Positions 1-12,230 of a stretch of 64,000 nucleotides of DNA are shown here, piece after piece (within the stretch, counting starts at the first letter, position 1; the number at the start of each line of letters is the position of its first letter). Source of the DNA: Poecilobothrus nobilitatus (taxonomy: Eukaryota; Arthropoda; Insecta; Diptera; Dolichopodidae); assembly GCA_947095535.1 (NCBI GenBank), contig OX352774.1:124001-188000 (forward strand). The letters are read 5' to 3'. The translations under genes and the position numbers were made by a program. The notes under the pieces were generated by a model. That model did not search any database. It was not told the origin of the DNA and worked only from the letters and a program-made list of their open reading frames with translations.

Positions 1-869
1 TTTCATTTACCTAAGAAGTGTTGTTTTTATCTTTTTGATTTACCATATCGACCAGGCAAAATATTTGTTGAAGGCTAATTGTATCTAATCTTAAACTGAA
101 TGAGCTAAAATTAAAACTGATTTGAATGGATTGCCACTAAAATTGATTGTTGAGCTAAACTTTAAACTGAATTAAGATTAAATTTTTATTTCATAAAACA
201 AGCAAAATTTGTACTCAAGACAAATCGCACAGCGCCGAATAATTTTGTTAATGTTGCCGCTAAAAGTGATTATTTTGTTTCCAGTATCGCCGCACTAGCA
301 GTAAAACCATTGATAAATACTTACTTATGTATACTTAAAGCAATTATTATTTTTCTTTGGTTATTACTTGTTTTATATTTTTATTATTATAAGTACTAAA
401 TTTAAAAAAGTTGTATTATGTTAGCGTTTTTAAAAACTATTAAGAAAATATTAAGCAGAATGTGAAATATAAACAAATAGGATAGTGCCTGCAAAATAGG
501 GCAGAATCTGAAATAAAAACATTAGAAAATAGACTTTTTAAAATTTGTAAGGAATGTAGAACCGTAATGAATGGGGTTACTAAAAGTCTGTTCTTTAAGA
601 AGAAAATACATCAGTTTATTTTAACAATTTAATGCAGGTTAATAACGAAAATTCAAGTAGTGGTTAAATTTAATAAAACAGAAAGACAAAAAGAACAAAC
701 AAAAATAAATTGAGAAAGAAGAATAAAATGTATTACCTAGCTTCCAATTCTAATTTTTAATTTTATTTTTTTTGTATAATATATGTATGTAATTTTAATA
801 TACATATGTATAATGTTAATTTTAATTAATTGTTATAATTTTGAATTTTCAAATATATATAGTCATAAG

Positions 870-1195
870 TTAGAGTTAAAATTAAAATTATTTTAGTGAT
901 TTTTATTAAGTTAAATGTAATGAGAAAAAAAATTAAAATGTCTTATTATTAATTTATAAATGTTTAGAATTTTTTTAAAAATGATTAAATATGGTTTTGT
1001 ATTTTTGTGAAAAGCTATGTATGTAATGAAAGTATATATATATATGTAAATGTATATAGTTAATGATGTTAAAATGTATACCTTATATTAAAAATTAAAG
1101 TTAAAATTAAAATTATTGTAGTGATTTTTGTAAAGTTAAATGTAATCAGAAAAAAAATTAAAATGTACATATATGTATTATTAATTTATAAATGT
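870..1195. repeat. Diverged tandem duplication, period ~225 bp
   Basis: A stretch beginning near 870 (GTTAAAATTAAAATTATT, then GTGATTTTT, then AAATGTAAT.AGAAAAAAAATTAAAATG) recurs from about 1095 with scattered differences, and both copies run into ATTATTAATTTATAAATG. No coding potential is visible. The rest of 1-1230 is AT-rich DNA in which I see nothing else. Confidence 0.65.
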
Positions 1196-1232
1196 GCATG
1201 AAACTATAAGTATATATATGTGTAAATGCATA

Positions 1233-1550
1233 CAGTTGGACCCGTTTAATTGCACACATAAAAAACACAGACATTTGATGCTCATATCCGGGTTTTGCAT
1301 TAATCCGAGGCCCGGATAATTGCACATTGCACATTTGTGCATTTAGAAAACCTTTGATAAAAGCACAAATATGTGCCTATATGCATGTGTTTTAAAATTG
1401 ATTTGTAGTGATTTTAATAATGCAAATCTATTAACAGTTTGTTACTTAAAATTCAAAAACTAATGATAATTTAAAACAGGGTGCAAAATTTTTGCGTTTT
1501 TTTAAACGGGTTATGCACTTAGCCGGGTTGCATTTACACGGGTCCTACTG
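1233..1550. mobile_element. pogo/Tigger-type MITE, 318 bp
   Basis: The left end starts CAGTTGGACCCGTTTAATTG and the right end, reverse-complemented, starts CAGTAGGACCCGTGTAAATG. The ends are inverted repeats and each is flanked by TA (1231-1232 and 1551-1552), the target duplication of Tc1/mariner/pogo elements. CAGTNGNCCC ends are known for the pogo/Tigger group. There is no ORF, so it is a non-autonomous deletion derivative. Family assignment rests on end sequence and TSD only. Confidence 0.8.
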
Positions 1551-1639
1551 TATAATGGAAATGTATACTGTATGACAATGTATATATAATAATAATAAAA
1601 AAGGAAATAAATATATATTGATATGGTTGATAATTTTAC

Positions 1640-1830
1640 CATTTTTAGCACATATCCAAAAAAATTTTGAAAAAATGTGCTTATTAGTTTCACTCTGTCC
1701 GTCCGTCCGTCTGTTTACACAACTTCTACCGTTAAAGCAAAGATAATATACTATATAGATGTTTCAACTTATGGAAAATTTTGCGCGAAAGCTTTTATTT
1801 TAAAATTCCCTTCAACGGGGCTATTATTAG
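1640..1830 (+). repeat. Interspersed repeat R1, copy 1
   Basis: TTTTAGCACAT.TCCAAAAAAA followed by CTGTCCGTCCGTCCGTCTGTTT and ACTTCTACCGTTAAAG recurs at about 11985-12230, 19385-19640 and, inverted, 5030-5215. It is non-coding. Copies inside two Helitrons show that R1 was part of, or inserted in, the ancestral Helitron. Confidence 0.7.
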
Positions 1831-2793
1831 AACATAACGTTCTAAATATTTAACTTGTGTACTAATATGAGAATCTATTATGTTCTAATTATTAGAACAT
1901 AAGTTAAATAATAAGAACATAAGAACAAATGTAAGTTTTTTTTTCTTAAATAAAAAAAAGTAAGAATTTGGAATTTCTCAATAAACAATAAATATAAGAA
2001 AAGAAAAATATTAATTTATTTTTTATATTAGAAATAGATGAATTGCATTGTGCATTATGTTTAAATTTTTGTTCATGTTAATTTTAACTTTTGTCACTTT
2101 CTCTGTTCGTCGGCTTTAAAATTAAATTATTTGTTTAAGTCATTAAGAATGTGTTTTTTGTATTAAAAATCATAATTAAGATATATTATGTATACATACA
2201 AACATACATATTTTAAAAATAACTTATTTTAATATAAGTTAATATTAAATTAAATACAACAGGTACAATAGGTACAATATGCAATGCTGCAATAAGAATG
2301 AGTATAATTATGTATGTAGCTGTTATTATGAATATGAGAATGTTGGTTGTTGATTGGTAAAGACATTCTAATTTGTAGTTTTATTTATCTACAACCAAAG
2401 CGCAGTATAACGCTTAAAGAAATAGCATTCCATATAAATTTTAAAACGAACATTTTTTATAGATGGTGCCTTTAAAAAAAAGCAAAAATAATAAAAAACA
2501 TTATTTTATAAATTATCAATGAATTTTAGTTGTTGTTTATTAATACCAATTATAGGTATACAAATTATTATTATAAAAGTATAAAATATGAAATAATGTT
2601 TATAATATATTATGTTTAATAGGTATGATTTTTTTTTATTTCATATAATTAGAAAAAATTTTAAAAATTATGTCTTTATATCGTTAAATCGAAAACTATG
2701 TAAGTGTTAAAATTACCTTTAGTACAGATTTTACGTGTTAATATCACCTTTACTATATATTTTGTATGTATACAATTCTGTATAAGAATATTA
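1831..2793. other. AT-rich intergenic DNA, no gene
   Basis: Contains short AT repeats and direct repeats of TTAGAACATAA near 1830-1920. Positions about 2410-2610 resemble the tandem units at 27.14-27.78 kb (shared AAAAAAAGCAAAAATAAT and TATTATTATAAAAGTATAAAATATG). No ORF worth reporting. Confidence 0.55.
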
Positions 2794-3224
2794 TCTAATA
2801 TATAAGGAAGAAATTCTGTTTGTTTGTTTGTTTGTTTGTTTGGCACGGATTCACGTAAAAACCACCAGTCCGATTGCAACCAAATTTTGCAGGAATATTT
2901 CTACGACCCCGGAAGGAGTTATAGGCTATATCGCGTTTCGGTTCATTAACCCATTGCGGCCCGAGAGCGTTTTAAAGCGTTTTGGTTTTTTCGTTGTTCT
3001 GCCTAAATGGTTTGACCGATTGAGTTGCAAATTTGCACAAATGTTCTTCTCACCTTTAGCGGTGTACCCAAGAAATTGGGTTGCCAAATGTCACACGGGT
3101 TCGGCCCGGCGGGCTTCCAAAAAATTTTTTGTTTCCGATTTATGTCCAATTTTGTATGGCGATTTTGTGGTCGGAAAAAAACCCTGAGACAAATTTTTGT
3201 AAAGTTCCGGTAACCCGTTTGGGC

Positions 3225-4250
3225 GCGAGAGCCGAACGAAGTTCATTAAATTTTATTGCTGTGCTGCTTAAACGGTTTCATCAATTGATTTGAAAACTTG
3301 CTAAACTGTTGCTTTTTAGAAAGAAAGCTCACTAGGTTAATTTGGTTAAGATCCATTAACCCGTTTCGGCACCAGAGGTCAGTGAAATTTCTTAATTTAC
3401 CTTAATGTCGCGCTTAAACGGTTTGACCAATTGAGTTGTAAATATACAAAAGTGTAGTTGTTCACCCCAGAAGCTCACTCAGTTGATTTGGTTACGATCC
3501 GTTAACCCGTTTTGGCACCACGGCCCAATGAAGTTTCTTAATGTCTTTGTTGTCGCGCTTAAACGGTTTGACCAACTGAGTTGAAAATTCACAAAAGCTC
3601 CAGCTCTTTACCATAGAAGCTTACTGAGTTGATTTGGTTACGATACATTAACCCATTTCAGCATCAAGCCTCAATGAAGTTTTTAAATTTTTTTTATTGT
3701 CGCGCTTAAACGTTTTGACCAATTGAGTTGAAAAATTGCAAAATTGTTACTCTTTAGCATAGAAGCTTACTGAATTGACTTGGTTACAATACATTAACTC
3801 GTTTCGGCACCAGGGCTCAATGATATTTTTTAATTTCTTTGTTGTCGCGCTTAAAAGGTTTGACCAATTGAGTTGAAAAATTACAAAAGTGTAGCTCTTC
3901 AGCCCAGAAGCCCAGTCAGTTGATTTGGTTACGATCCGCTAACCTGTTTCGACACCATGGCCCAATGAAGTTTCTTAATGTCTTTGTTGTCGCGCTTAAA
4001 TGGTTTGACCAACTGAGTTGAAAATTCACAAAAGCTCTAGATCTTTACTATAAAAGCTTACTGAGTTGATTTGGTTACGATACATTAACCCATTTCAGCA
4101 TCAAGCCTCAATGAAGTTTTTCATTTTTTGTTGTCGTGTTTAAACTGGTCAAACCAATTGAACATTGGCACAATTATTGCACTTTAAGACAGAAGCTCAT
4201 TTAATTAATTCTGCGGTGATACATTAACCCATTTCAGCACGATAGACTTT
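3225..4250 (+). repeat. ~146-bp tandem array inside the Helitron, about 7 units
   Basis: The motif ATTAACCCGTTTCGGCACC and its variants recur near 3355, 3501, 3646, 3792, 3936, 4082 and 4222. Each is followed by TCGCGCTTAAACGGTTTGACCAA and GAGTTGAAAA. Spacing is 145-146 bp except for the last (140). Unit divergence suggests an old array. The inverted Helitron copy at 13.1-13.45 kb keeps only the flanking parts and lacks the array. Internal minisatellites are common in non-autonomous Helitrons. Confidence 0.85.
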
Positions 4251-5029
4251 CAAAAAAAATATTTTGTTTCTAATTTTTTTCTAATTTGGCAGAATGAATT
4301 TACGATTCTAAATAAAGCCTGTGACAAATTTTTGTTAACGTTCGTTAGCCCATTTCCGTACGAATACCTATTAAAAATACTCTGCTCAATTTTTGGTATT
4401 GTTATTATTATTAAAAAGATATTTCCAATACTCTTTACTTTTATCTACACTGTTTTTAATATTCCATAAAAACCTTTCAATGCAAATTTCTAATACTTAT
4501 ATAAAAATAATTAAAATAACCTTATTAAGTAACTTAAGAATCCTGTGTTTAAGTCTTAACAAAATAACATTTTCGGCCGTTGTTAAAAAACAGAAACAAT
4601 CTCCTACATTAGACAATCATCATGTCATCATTCAGAAATGCATTATGTACTTACATGTGGTCTTTACATGTGGTTTACCTATATAAGATGCATGTGTATA
4701 ACATGTTTCCCATAAAATATCATTAAAATATGTACATATAGTATGTATAATATCCGTATATTTAAAAATACTATAAACTTAATCAATTAAATTAGAAAAC
4801 ATATTCACATTTCTGTACATCATTTAATCAAAAATGAGTAGGTACATACATATTTAAAGAACAGAAAACTTTACATTCTAATCCATATACATATTTTTAG
4901 CCAATCAATTTGAAAAAATAATTAGAAAAAGTAAACGTAAAAAAATTCTGGTAGATTTATAATGGTAAAAGGCAATCATGTATTTTTTATATTGAAAATA
5001 TGTTAAACAGAACCTGAGATGTATGCATT

Positions 5030-5215
5030 TAAAAAGAAGCTGTAGAATTTCTAACGGTGAGGGTACATAAAAAAGTTGTTCTATAACATTACTCTTTTTA
5101 AGAGAGCTATGCATGGTTAATATTTCATTGCTCTTTATTAAACAGTATATAAGTTTTGTAAAAAGACGCAGGGAAAGAGCGAACCTAATAGCAAATTTTT
5201 CAAAATGTGCTTAAA
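5030..5215 (-). repeat. Interspersed repeat R1 inside Helitron copy 1
   Basis: Reverse complement of the R1 text at 11985-12230: AAGCACATTTT, ACAACTTTTTTATGTA and CTTAAAAAGAG can be matched in order. It lacks the clean CCGTCCGTC run of copy 1. Confidence 0.6.
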
Positions 5216-5595
5216 AGGATAATTCACAAAAATATGAAGTGACATTACTTAGGAAAAACAATTTATTACATTATGGTATTTTATAATTGAAATGCGATTT
5301 TATGTTTCGGTATTAACGAATATATTATGAAAACTCACTTCGCCGTAATTGCGTACTTAATAGATTATTGATTCCTTTAAAGATTTTTTGTAGACGAATT
5401 GTCTCTAATTCTTCGCTCTGTTTATTCAATTTAACTAAATGTAATAAAAATAGAATATTAACTACCAGCATCTGTAAATGCATAGTAATAAGTTAACTAT
5501 ATTAATTAAATTATATTAACACAGAAACAAAAGTTAATAAATTTTATTTCATGAAGCCAATAAAATACTCCGGGCAACGCCGGGTACTCTGCTAG

Positions 5596-6141
5596 TATAT
5601 ACATATATAAGTTTATATCCTTATTTCCACAACACCCTGGGTGCGTAAAGAATAAGGCGCGCTTTTTTAATGTGGTATCGCAAGAGGCCTAATCCACAAA
5701 AACGATTTAAAAAAAAAATGTTAATTCTTGTTAAAAAAAAAATATTTCTAAAAAAAAACAAGTTTAAACCAAATAACAATTCTTAAAAAATAAAAACTGT
5801 AACATAAAAAAACGCTTATTATATTATCCTATGATATATTGGATTGGAGTCTGCCGTCCTATACATGACTGGGTCAGTGTCCACCACGACTCCTATCCAT
5901 TTTATTCATTCATAAATTGTTAAATAAATTGTTTTGAATTAGATTAACTAGGTATTATTATTATTATAATTCCATTATTATTATTTATCATTATTTTTGT
6001 TTTAATAATAAATGTTATGTTCACTTCTAAGTTTTTGGTTATCTAATTTTAATATTTTCATTAAATTGATTTTAATATAAATTCCTTTTGATTTTATTTC
6101 ATTTTATTTATTATAAATGAAATTAAATAATGCGAAGATTA
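5596..6141. other. AT-rich spacer, no gene
   Basis: Poly-A-rich and simple AT sequence lies between the Helitron end and the P-like element. A short GC-richer patch near 5850-5900 has no recognisable function. I see neither promoter nor ORF. Confidence 0.5.
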
Positions 6142-6314
6142 AAAATTAATAAAATTATATACGTATTTTTATTGCTTGTTAGTTACCTAATTTCTATCAC
6201 TAATTTTATTAATAAAAAATCATAAAAATAAAATTCTGTATTTAATTATTCCTTCAAAACTCTAAGTCTAGGATTATTATAATTATTATTTATTATTTTA
6301 GATTTTTGGAAAAT

Positions 6315-7082
6315 TCATAAAGAATTTCTTCTTATTAAAATTAAAAGAAAATAGTCTAAAATTTTAACCCTATGGTCGTAACATTTGTGATTTTTATCGA
6401 ACCATTTTTTTAAATCGTTTATGCATTCTATCTTAATTTTAGATAAAATCCCTTCTTCATGAGCTGAAGTTTTCATAACTTTACTAAAAATAATCACATA
6501 ACGTTTACAGACTGCAAAATATTCATTTGATGGAGCTTTAAGAGATCCAAAATCGGTATCGGTATTAAAATTTAAAAAAAAAATTAAATATTCATTATTA
6601 TTAGACATTGAAGCCATTTCCGCATTTAACAAATTCTTACCGCAATCATGACAATTACTTATTTCACGATGTTTTTTAAGGATTTTCATCATAATATATC
6701 CTGCAAAATATCTGGTTGCATTTTCAGATAAGAAATTTTCTATGGTAAAGTTTTCTTCATGTTCAGAATGTAAATCAATATTATTTAATAAGTTAATGTT
6801 CTCTTTATTTGACAGATCCTGATTGCCTTTCTTTGGATCACTGTTTGATTCTTCATTGTCGTTGTTAGTTTCATCCAATTTCAATATATTTTGCCAATCT
6901 ATGTCCAGCATATTTTTAGAATCTTGTTCACAGTTCGCGAATTTCGAAGAATACGCTAATTTTACACTGATTATTTTAGCTAAAATATATCCCAATTCGG
7001 AAGCAGAAGGATTTCTCTTTTTAGAACGAACTATACTAAATAAATTTTCTATTATATCCTGATTACATTTATTAGTGTACAT
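6315..7082 (-). pseudogene. P-like transposase C-terminal copy, full length
   Basis: An open frame of 255 codons begins MYTNKCNQDIIENLFS and ends at the common stop near 6315. The start matches the C-terminal region known in P/THAP9 transposases (LNQDxLENxFSxIR). The middle is Asp/Asn-rich with a HDCGKN segment that could bind metal. As a 3' fragment with no start context of its own, it is part of the broken transposase rather than a separate gene. Confidence 0.7.
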
Positions 7083-7399
7083 ATAATACCAGTCAGCTTA
7101 TTCATTAAACAGCTCATCTGATAATAAAAGAATACCGTTAATAGATTGTCTCAGTGCTTTTAAACAATTAATTTTAATTTTTTTGTGAGGAACCTCGAAT
7201 TCTACTTTTTTTTAAAATTCGCACATAAAATTAATAAAATTATATACGTATTTTTATTGCTTGTTAGTTACCTAATTTCTATCACTAATTTTATTAATAA
7301 AAAATCATAAAAATAAAATTCTGTATTTAATTATTCCTTCAAAACTCTAAGTCTAGGATTATTATAATTATTATTTATTATTTTAGATTTTTGGAAAAT

Positions 7400-7687
7400 T
7401 CATAAAGAATTTCTTCTTATTAAAATTAAAAGAAAATAGTCTAAAATTTTAACCCTATGGTCGTAACATTTGTGATTTTTATCGAACCATTTTTTTAAAT
7501 CGTCTATGTCCAGCATATTTTTAGAATCTTGTTCACAGTTCGCGAATTTCGAAGAATACGCTAATTTTACACTGATTATTTTAGCTAAAATATATCCCAA
7601 TTCGGAAGCAGAAGGATTTCTCTTTTTAGAACGAACTATACTAAATAAATTTTCTATTATATCCTGATTACATTTATTAGTGTACAT
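7400..7687 (-). pseudogene. P-like transposase C-terminal copy with in-frame deletion
   Basis: Ninety-five codons, identical at both ends to the 255-codon copy but with 160 codons removed: MLDID joins directly to DLKKWFDKN. Because 480 is divisible by three the frame is kept. No independent function is implied. Confidence 0.75.
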
Positions 7688-8910
7688 ATAATACCAGTCA
7701 GCTTATTCATTAAACAGCTCATCTGATAATAAAAGAATACCGTTAATAGATTGTCTCAGTGCTTTTAAACAATTAATTTTAATTTTTTTGTGAGGAACCT
7801 CAAATTCTACTTTTTTTTAAAATTCGCACATATCCTGAATATAATGCCATAGCAATTATTTTTTTGCAAACCGTTTTTATATGGATTTTTGTCATATAGT
7901 GTTTTACTATTTAGACAATCGAATAAATTATTAAATTTTTCTACGCATTTTGCAGTACACAACGCAGATTCTTTATCCTTAAAAAAAATCTGATTCGGCG
8001 TATGTTCTAATACCAGCACAAGTACTTGAACTAAATACCTTAATAGCAAGTTTCACATTCATTTTTTGGAACGTATTGGTATATTTATGTGGCTCTCTTT
8101 TAAACGTGGGCATACTCAGATTGATGACTTACTATCTTTTTCATACAGTTGCTTAATAATATTCCATGTCGCATGATCTGCTTCTGTTTTTAATGAATAC
8201 TTAATTAAATTATTTCTAATTGATTTAAATAAATGTGGTACATCATATAAAAAATAGTTTATCTTCATTGTAAATAAAATAAGGTAAATCTTCTGTAACA
8301 CCTAGTTTTTTACAAAAAGATTGATTTGTTGTTGATTGATCACAAACTATATTTCGGACTTTTAATTTAAGATCATGACATAACTTCAAAATTTCCATAA
8401 CAAGAAAATGAAGTTTATTTATTGGTATAGAAGTTTCAGAAACGACATATCCTATGATTTGCTTCCAATTACCATATAAGCTTCGGAACATGAAAACACA
8501 AGTGTTTTTTGCTATTTTGGGTTCGCGTTTATTTTCACCGCAACCATAATCGACGTATGCTTCAATTTTATCATGCTTTTGATTGTAAGTCAGATTTCTT
8601 TTGTCTTAATATTATCCACAATAATATTAATTGGAGCGTCAGTATTCTGATCAGACTCTTCCGTTAAAAAAAGTGTAGGAATTGCATTTGAACACAACCT
8701 TCTTGATCCCAAAAAAGTATTCTCAAAATGTCGCTGGCAAATATATGGCGTTTTCAAAGTCTTAATATAATCATAAGATTGCGAACAAGCCGTAACCCAT
8801 GATACATATCTAGAGGTACTTCGAGGGGGAAATCTGTGCTTCGACATGAACTGATACAACAAATACGAACAGTCGGCATATTTATAATTAATTGAAAAAT
8901 ATAAATTCAA

Positions 8911-10009
8911 AGGTAAGACGAACTAGTTTTTTTGATTCTAAAACTAGTTTCTTTTTAAATGTTATTAAATTCTTGAGATTTTATTTAGAATTAATTAGTT
9001 TTTTAAATGAATGGGTTTTCCTAGTTTTATTTTTTTATATTTAAATCAAAATTATTAATTCACTTATTACGAAAATTTTTTTAATTTTAGATTGAATAAA
9101 ATTTATTATTATTAAATTAAAACACAAAATCACTTATTTAATTAAGAGTTAATTATAAAGTATAAAAAAAATAAATGTACATACATACATATTTCATAAA
9201 AGACTAATCGTCACAATCGGTAGTTACTATTAAAATTAAATTTAAATCAAAAATCATGTAGCTATGTACCTACATTATTATCTTTGCAAAAACTATAGAA
9301 TCAATAAAGCACTTTATTTTAGGTACTTTATCAAATGATTTTTTATTGAATGATACTAAGTAGTGAAATAAAAACAAAATAAATTTAAAATTGCTTTATT
9401 ATTATGGAAGCATATAGAATAGATTATATGTAGATTATTTGGATTATTGATAGATTTGGATAGATTATAGAATTGGATATATACATATAAAGAAACTATA
9501 TACATACACATACATGAATATATTTTCTTTATTGTCATACTTATTTATTATATTTCCTTATCTAAAAAATATAAAAACATATTAATTCATTTTTTTATAT
9601 TAGTGTTAAATTTTGTTAGATATGTATTAATTACTTTATAACTATATATATCCACAAAGATAATACACATATAAATATAATATATAATTTACATACATAT
9701 CTATGTAATATGTATACATAATACATATTATCTTTGCTATCCGTTTAGTGCACGAGCACGACGACGATCTGCTGATATTAGAAATTTTATGTTTTAATAT
9801 TCTTAATTCTATTGAATATACGTAAAGCTTTTTTTTTGTTATTATGTTATTATCTGATATTCTATTGAAGATACGCAAAGCTTTTTTTTTGTTCTTATGT
9901 TATTGTTTTTAAAAGTTTTGCAATTGAGATTTGAGAATAGAATAAATAAACCTTTTACAATTTTTTAATAAATTTTAAAGAGCTTGAATTTTTAAGGTTT
10001 TTATTTTAT
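8911..10009. other. AT-rich DNA with a short tandem duplication
   Basis: Mostly A/T simple sequence. Near 9805-9900, TATTCTATTGAA.ATACG.AAAGC followed by a T run and GTT.TTATGTTATT occurs twice with ~54-bp spacing. Nothing coding is seen. Confidence 0.55.
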
Positions 10010-10560
10010 ACAGCTTCGCAACATCTATATAGTATATTATTTTTGGTTAAAGATAGAGGAAAAATATTTTAACCATGTGTACTATTTTATATTTACTATT
10101 TAAATTTACTGTTATGTGAAAACCACATTTTGCTTGAAATTTCTTTTTTCATAACTCCGGCATGTCTTTAGATAGGAATCTGAAATTTTGAGACAAGAAA
10201 TAACTTTTAGAATTAGTATAAGTTTCCTTAGAAAATTTTTTTTGTACCACCCCCTGTTTAAGAGCTATTAGGACTCAAGAATTGAAAATTTGCTATTTTT
10301 AGGCACCTGTAACTTAAGACCCTGTAAACATTTTTCTTGCAAGACATAAAAATTAAAGCTCCAGTAATGTGTTTTCACGTGTGTCAACAGTTTTTTTTTA
10401 ATTATATAGGGTTCCAAACTTACAGCCTCTCAAAATTGCAGAAAAGTCCTATTTTCACATTTTTTCTTATTTACATGAAATTTTAAAATTTTTGTGCAAG
10501 TCACAATTCTAAACAGTTTGTATTGCCTTTTGAAATTGGGAGCTTTTAAAAACCGTTAGT
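10010..10560 (+). repeat. Interspersed repeat R2, copy 1
   Basis: Long, well-preserved match to 21640-22200: AAAACCACATTTTG, CATAACTCCGGCA, AGATAGGAA.CT, AACTTTTAGAATTAGTATAA, TTTAGGCACCTGTAACTTAAG and TCCAGTAAT occur in the same order in both. It begins with an R1-like GTTAAAGATAGAGGAAAAA segment. Non-coding. Confidence 0.8.
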
Positions 10561-10789
10561 TTACATTCTACCTTGTTAGTTATTTTTTTTTTTTCTATTG
10601 GTGTTATATTTTTTATATCAGTATATACTAAGTAGTAATATTGGCATTTATTTGTCAGCTATATAAGTTCATAATAGTTTTTGCAGGATCTTCGAGGTTT
10701 GTTGGTAAACCAGTATTTACTATATTATTTTTCACTTGTTCTTGTTGAGACTCATTCAATTTGTTCTGTAATTGATTCTGTTCTTCACT

Positions 10790-11004
10790 ATCAGTGCCAT
10801 CTTCTCCAACTATTATTGACGCATTATTGCTTGTGGAACAATCTGCGCATTTCCATTTGGAATACCACTTTTAATAGCTTCAAATTCTTTTTCCGTTAAT
10901 AGCGTGCACCTTACATGAAAAAAGCGCCGACATTTTCCACTACACTTAATACCTATAGTTTTGGCCCTAATTATGGTTTCAAAAATTGCACAGCGTTTCG
11001 TCAT
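10790..11004 (-). pseudogene. PHD-finger fragment, frameshifted, likely TE-derived
   Basis: The minus-strand frame reads IKCSGKCRRFFHVRC, a Cys/His pattern of a PHD-type zinc finger. It then shifts: after SGIPN the next frame reads WKCADCSTSN, supplying the Trp and last Cys pair expected in such a finger. One indel near 10855 explains this. PHD fingers of this style are known in ORF1 proteins of some insect LINEs, so a transposon origin is likely. No downstream RT is seen. Confidence 0.6.
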
Positions 11005-11869
11005 AATTGTTGGTATATTAAGATTTTTTGTTTTTTTTTTTTAGATTAAAATAAGCTTTTTGCATTTTTTCGAAACAATAACAATTCGTTTTCTTTACTT
11101 TTTTAATTTTATTTTCAATTTTTATTTTTTTCCGCTAAAAATTTTACGCCTACTCACTTCAATAGATTTTGACAATTTGTTGTTGTTCTTTTAGTAAATT
11201 GTATTACTTAGTTATAACTATATATAATATTTTTAGTAAATCATCTATTTTAGAATATGTAGATCTTCTTGAGCATCTGGTTGAATTTTTATTTGATTTT
11301 TTAATTAAATACTTAAATTTATTTAGTAGTTAGTAGGTTTGGCCAATAGGTAATGTACGAATCAACATAAGTACGTATGAATATGAGCATGTACACATAT
11401 TTTATATTAAATTATGATTTGTACATAATAGAATACAAATCCATTTTATGTTTTTATGATGAGTGAATTTTCATTTTAAACAATTTTAGCAAGTTGCATA
11501 AAGAAGGTTGTATTTATTTCCACTTTTCCATATAAAGCAAACGTTAAAACGTAAAACTATTGAAAAAATATTTACAAATTATCGAAAATTAAAAAGTGTG
11601 AATTTTTATTGTATACTTTTAAGATACCGAAATAAATAAGATTTAATCAAAATTGTATTCATTTTTACTTACATTTTTACTACTTGAAAGAGATTTGAAT
11701 AATTTTTTTTCACATTCATTACAATTTTTTGCCTTGCTATATTATTCATTTATATTTGACTAAGCTTCAGTTTCGGGAATCATTAATATCACTACTAAAC
11801 CTTGAATTACTCTGCTGTAGATATCATCATCCTATACAAGATTTATTTATTATTATTATTATTATCAGT
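11005..11869. other. AT-rich DNA, no supported feature
   Basis: Low-complexity A/T sequence. The open frame at 11729-11923 overlaps the decayed edge of Helitron copy 2 and has no recognisable domain. Confidence 0.45.
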
Positions 11870-11984
11870 AATCTATTGAGTATACTATTAGAGCGAAGTG
11901 AGTTTTCACAATATATTCGCTAATACCGAAACATAAAACCTCATTTCATTTAGAAAAGACCATATATGTAATACATTTTTTTTC

Positions 11985-12230
11985 GTAAGTAATGCCACTT
12001 CATGTTTTTATGAATTGTCCTTTTAAGCACATTTTCAAAAATTTGCTATTAGTTTCATTCTGTTCGTCAGTCTGTTTAGAAAACTTATACACCGTTTACT
12101 AATGAGCGAAATATTAATCATGTATAGGTCTCTTAAAAAAAGCAATGTTCTAGAACAACTTTTTTATGTAGCCTCACCATTACAGCTCCTACAGCACCTA
12201 CAGCTCTTCAAATTTTGAAAAAGCTTGTTT
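11985..12230 (+). repeat. Interspersed repeat R1 inside Helitron copy 2
   Basis: AAGCACATTTTCAAAAATTTGC, TTCATTCTGTTCGTCAGTCTG and TTATACACCGTTTACTAATGAG correspond to the R1 text at 19385-19500, then GTAGGTCTC and AACAACTTTTTTATGTAGCC follow. Confidence 0.65.

Larger units (their letters stand above)
2794..5595 (+). mobile_element. Non-autonomous Helitron, copy 1, complete
   Basis: The 5' end reads TCTAATATATAAGGAAG directly after an A (2793). The 3' end has a short GC-rich hairpin (CCGG GCAACG CCGG) followed by TACTCTGCTAG and then T (5596). TC at 5', hairpin plus CTAG at 3', and insertion between A and T with no target duplication are Helitron hallmarks. No Rep/helicase ORF exists; the open frames at 2828-3293 overlap each other and match nothing I recognise. 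It carries a (GTTT)n tract at 2818-2840, a ~146-bp tandem array and an inverted R1 repeat. A second copy lies inverted at 11.87-13.58 kb. Confidence 0.85.
6142..7831 (-). repeat. Tandem duplication of the P-like 3' region
   Basis: Unit 1 (6142-7226, 1085 bp) and unit 2 (7227-7831, 605 bp) begin with AAAATTAATAAAATTATATACG and end with AAAATTCGCACAT. They are nearly identical outside one internal deletion of 480 bp in unit 2, at AAATCGT|CTATGTCC, matching the interval from about 6420 to 6900 of unit 1. In transcription order the shortened copy comes first. Confidence 0.9.
6315..8910 (-). pseudogene. P element-like (THAP) transposase, broken
   Basis: Pieces in transcription order all match the P transposase plan. 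8910-8590 encodes a THAP zinc finger (SKHRFPPRS, then YICQRHF, then AIPTLF). About 8570-8243 holds the RNase H-like start (EAYVDYG with the first acidic residue; NWKQIIGYV; IVCDQSTTN with the second). 8301-8116 continues with YDVPHLFKSIRNNL in another frame, so a frameshift lies near 8250. 8049-7807 has NNLFDCLNSKTLYDKNPY, typical of the central domain. The 3' region (TNKCNQDIIENLFSIVRS) is present twice. P transposases are nuclear site-specific DNA-binding enzymes that cut and paste the element. Stops and frame changes make this copy inactive. I could not identify 31-bp terminal repeats or an 8-bp target duplication. Confidence 0.85.

Noticed and set aside
2828..3293. Three overlapping open frames that could be a gene
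   Set aside because: They lie inside a non-autonomous Helitron, overlap in different frames and have no recognisable domain.
11800..11820. CTCTGCTGTAG as Helitron 3' end
   Set aside because: It is in the wrong orientation for copy 2 and lacks the preceding hairpin.
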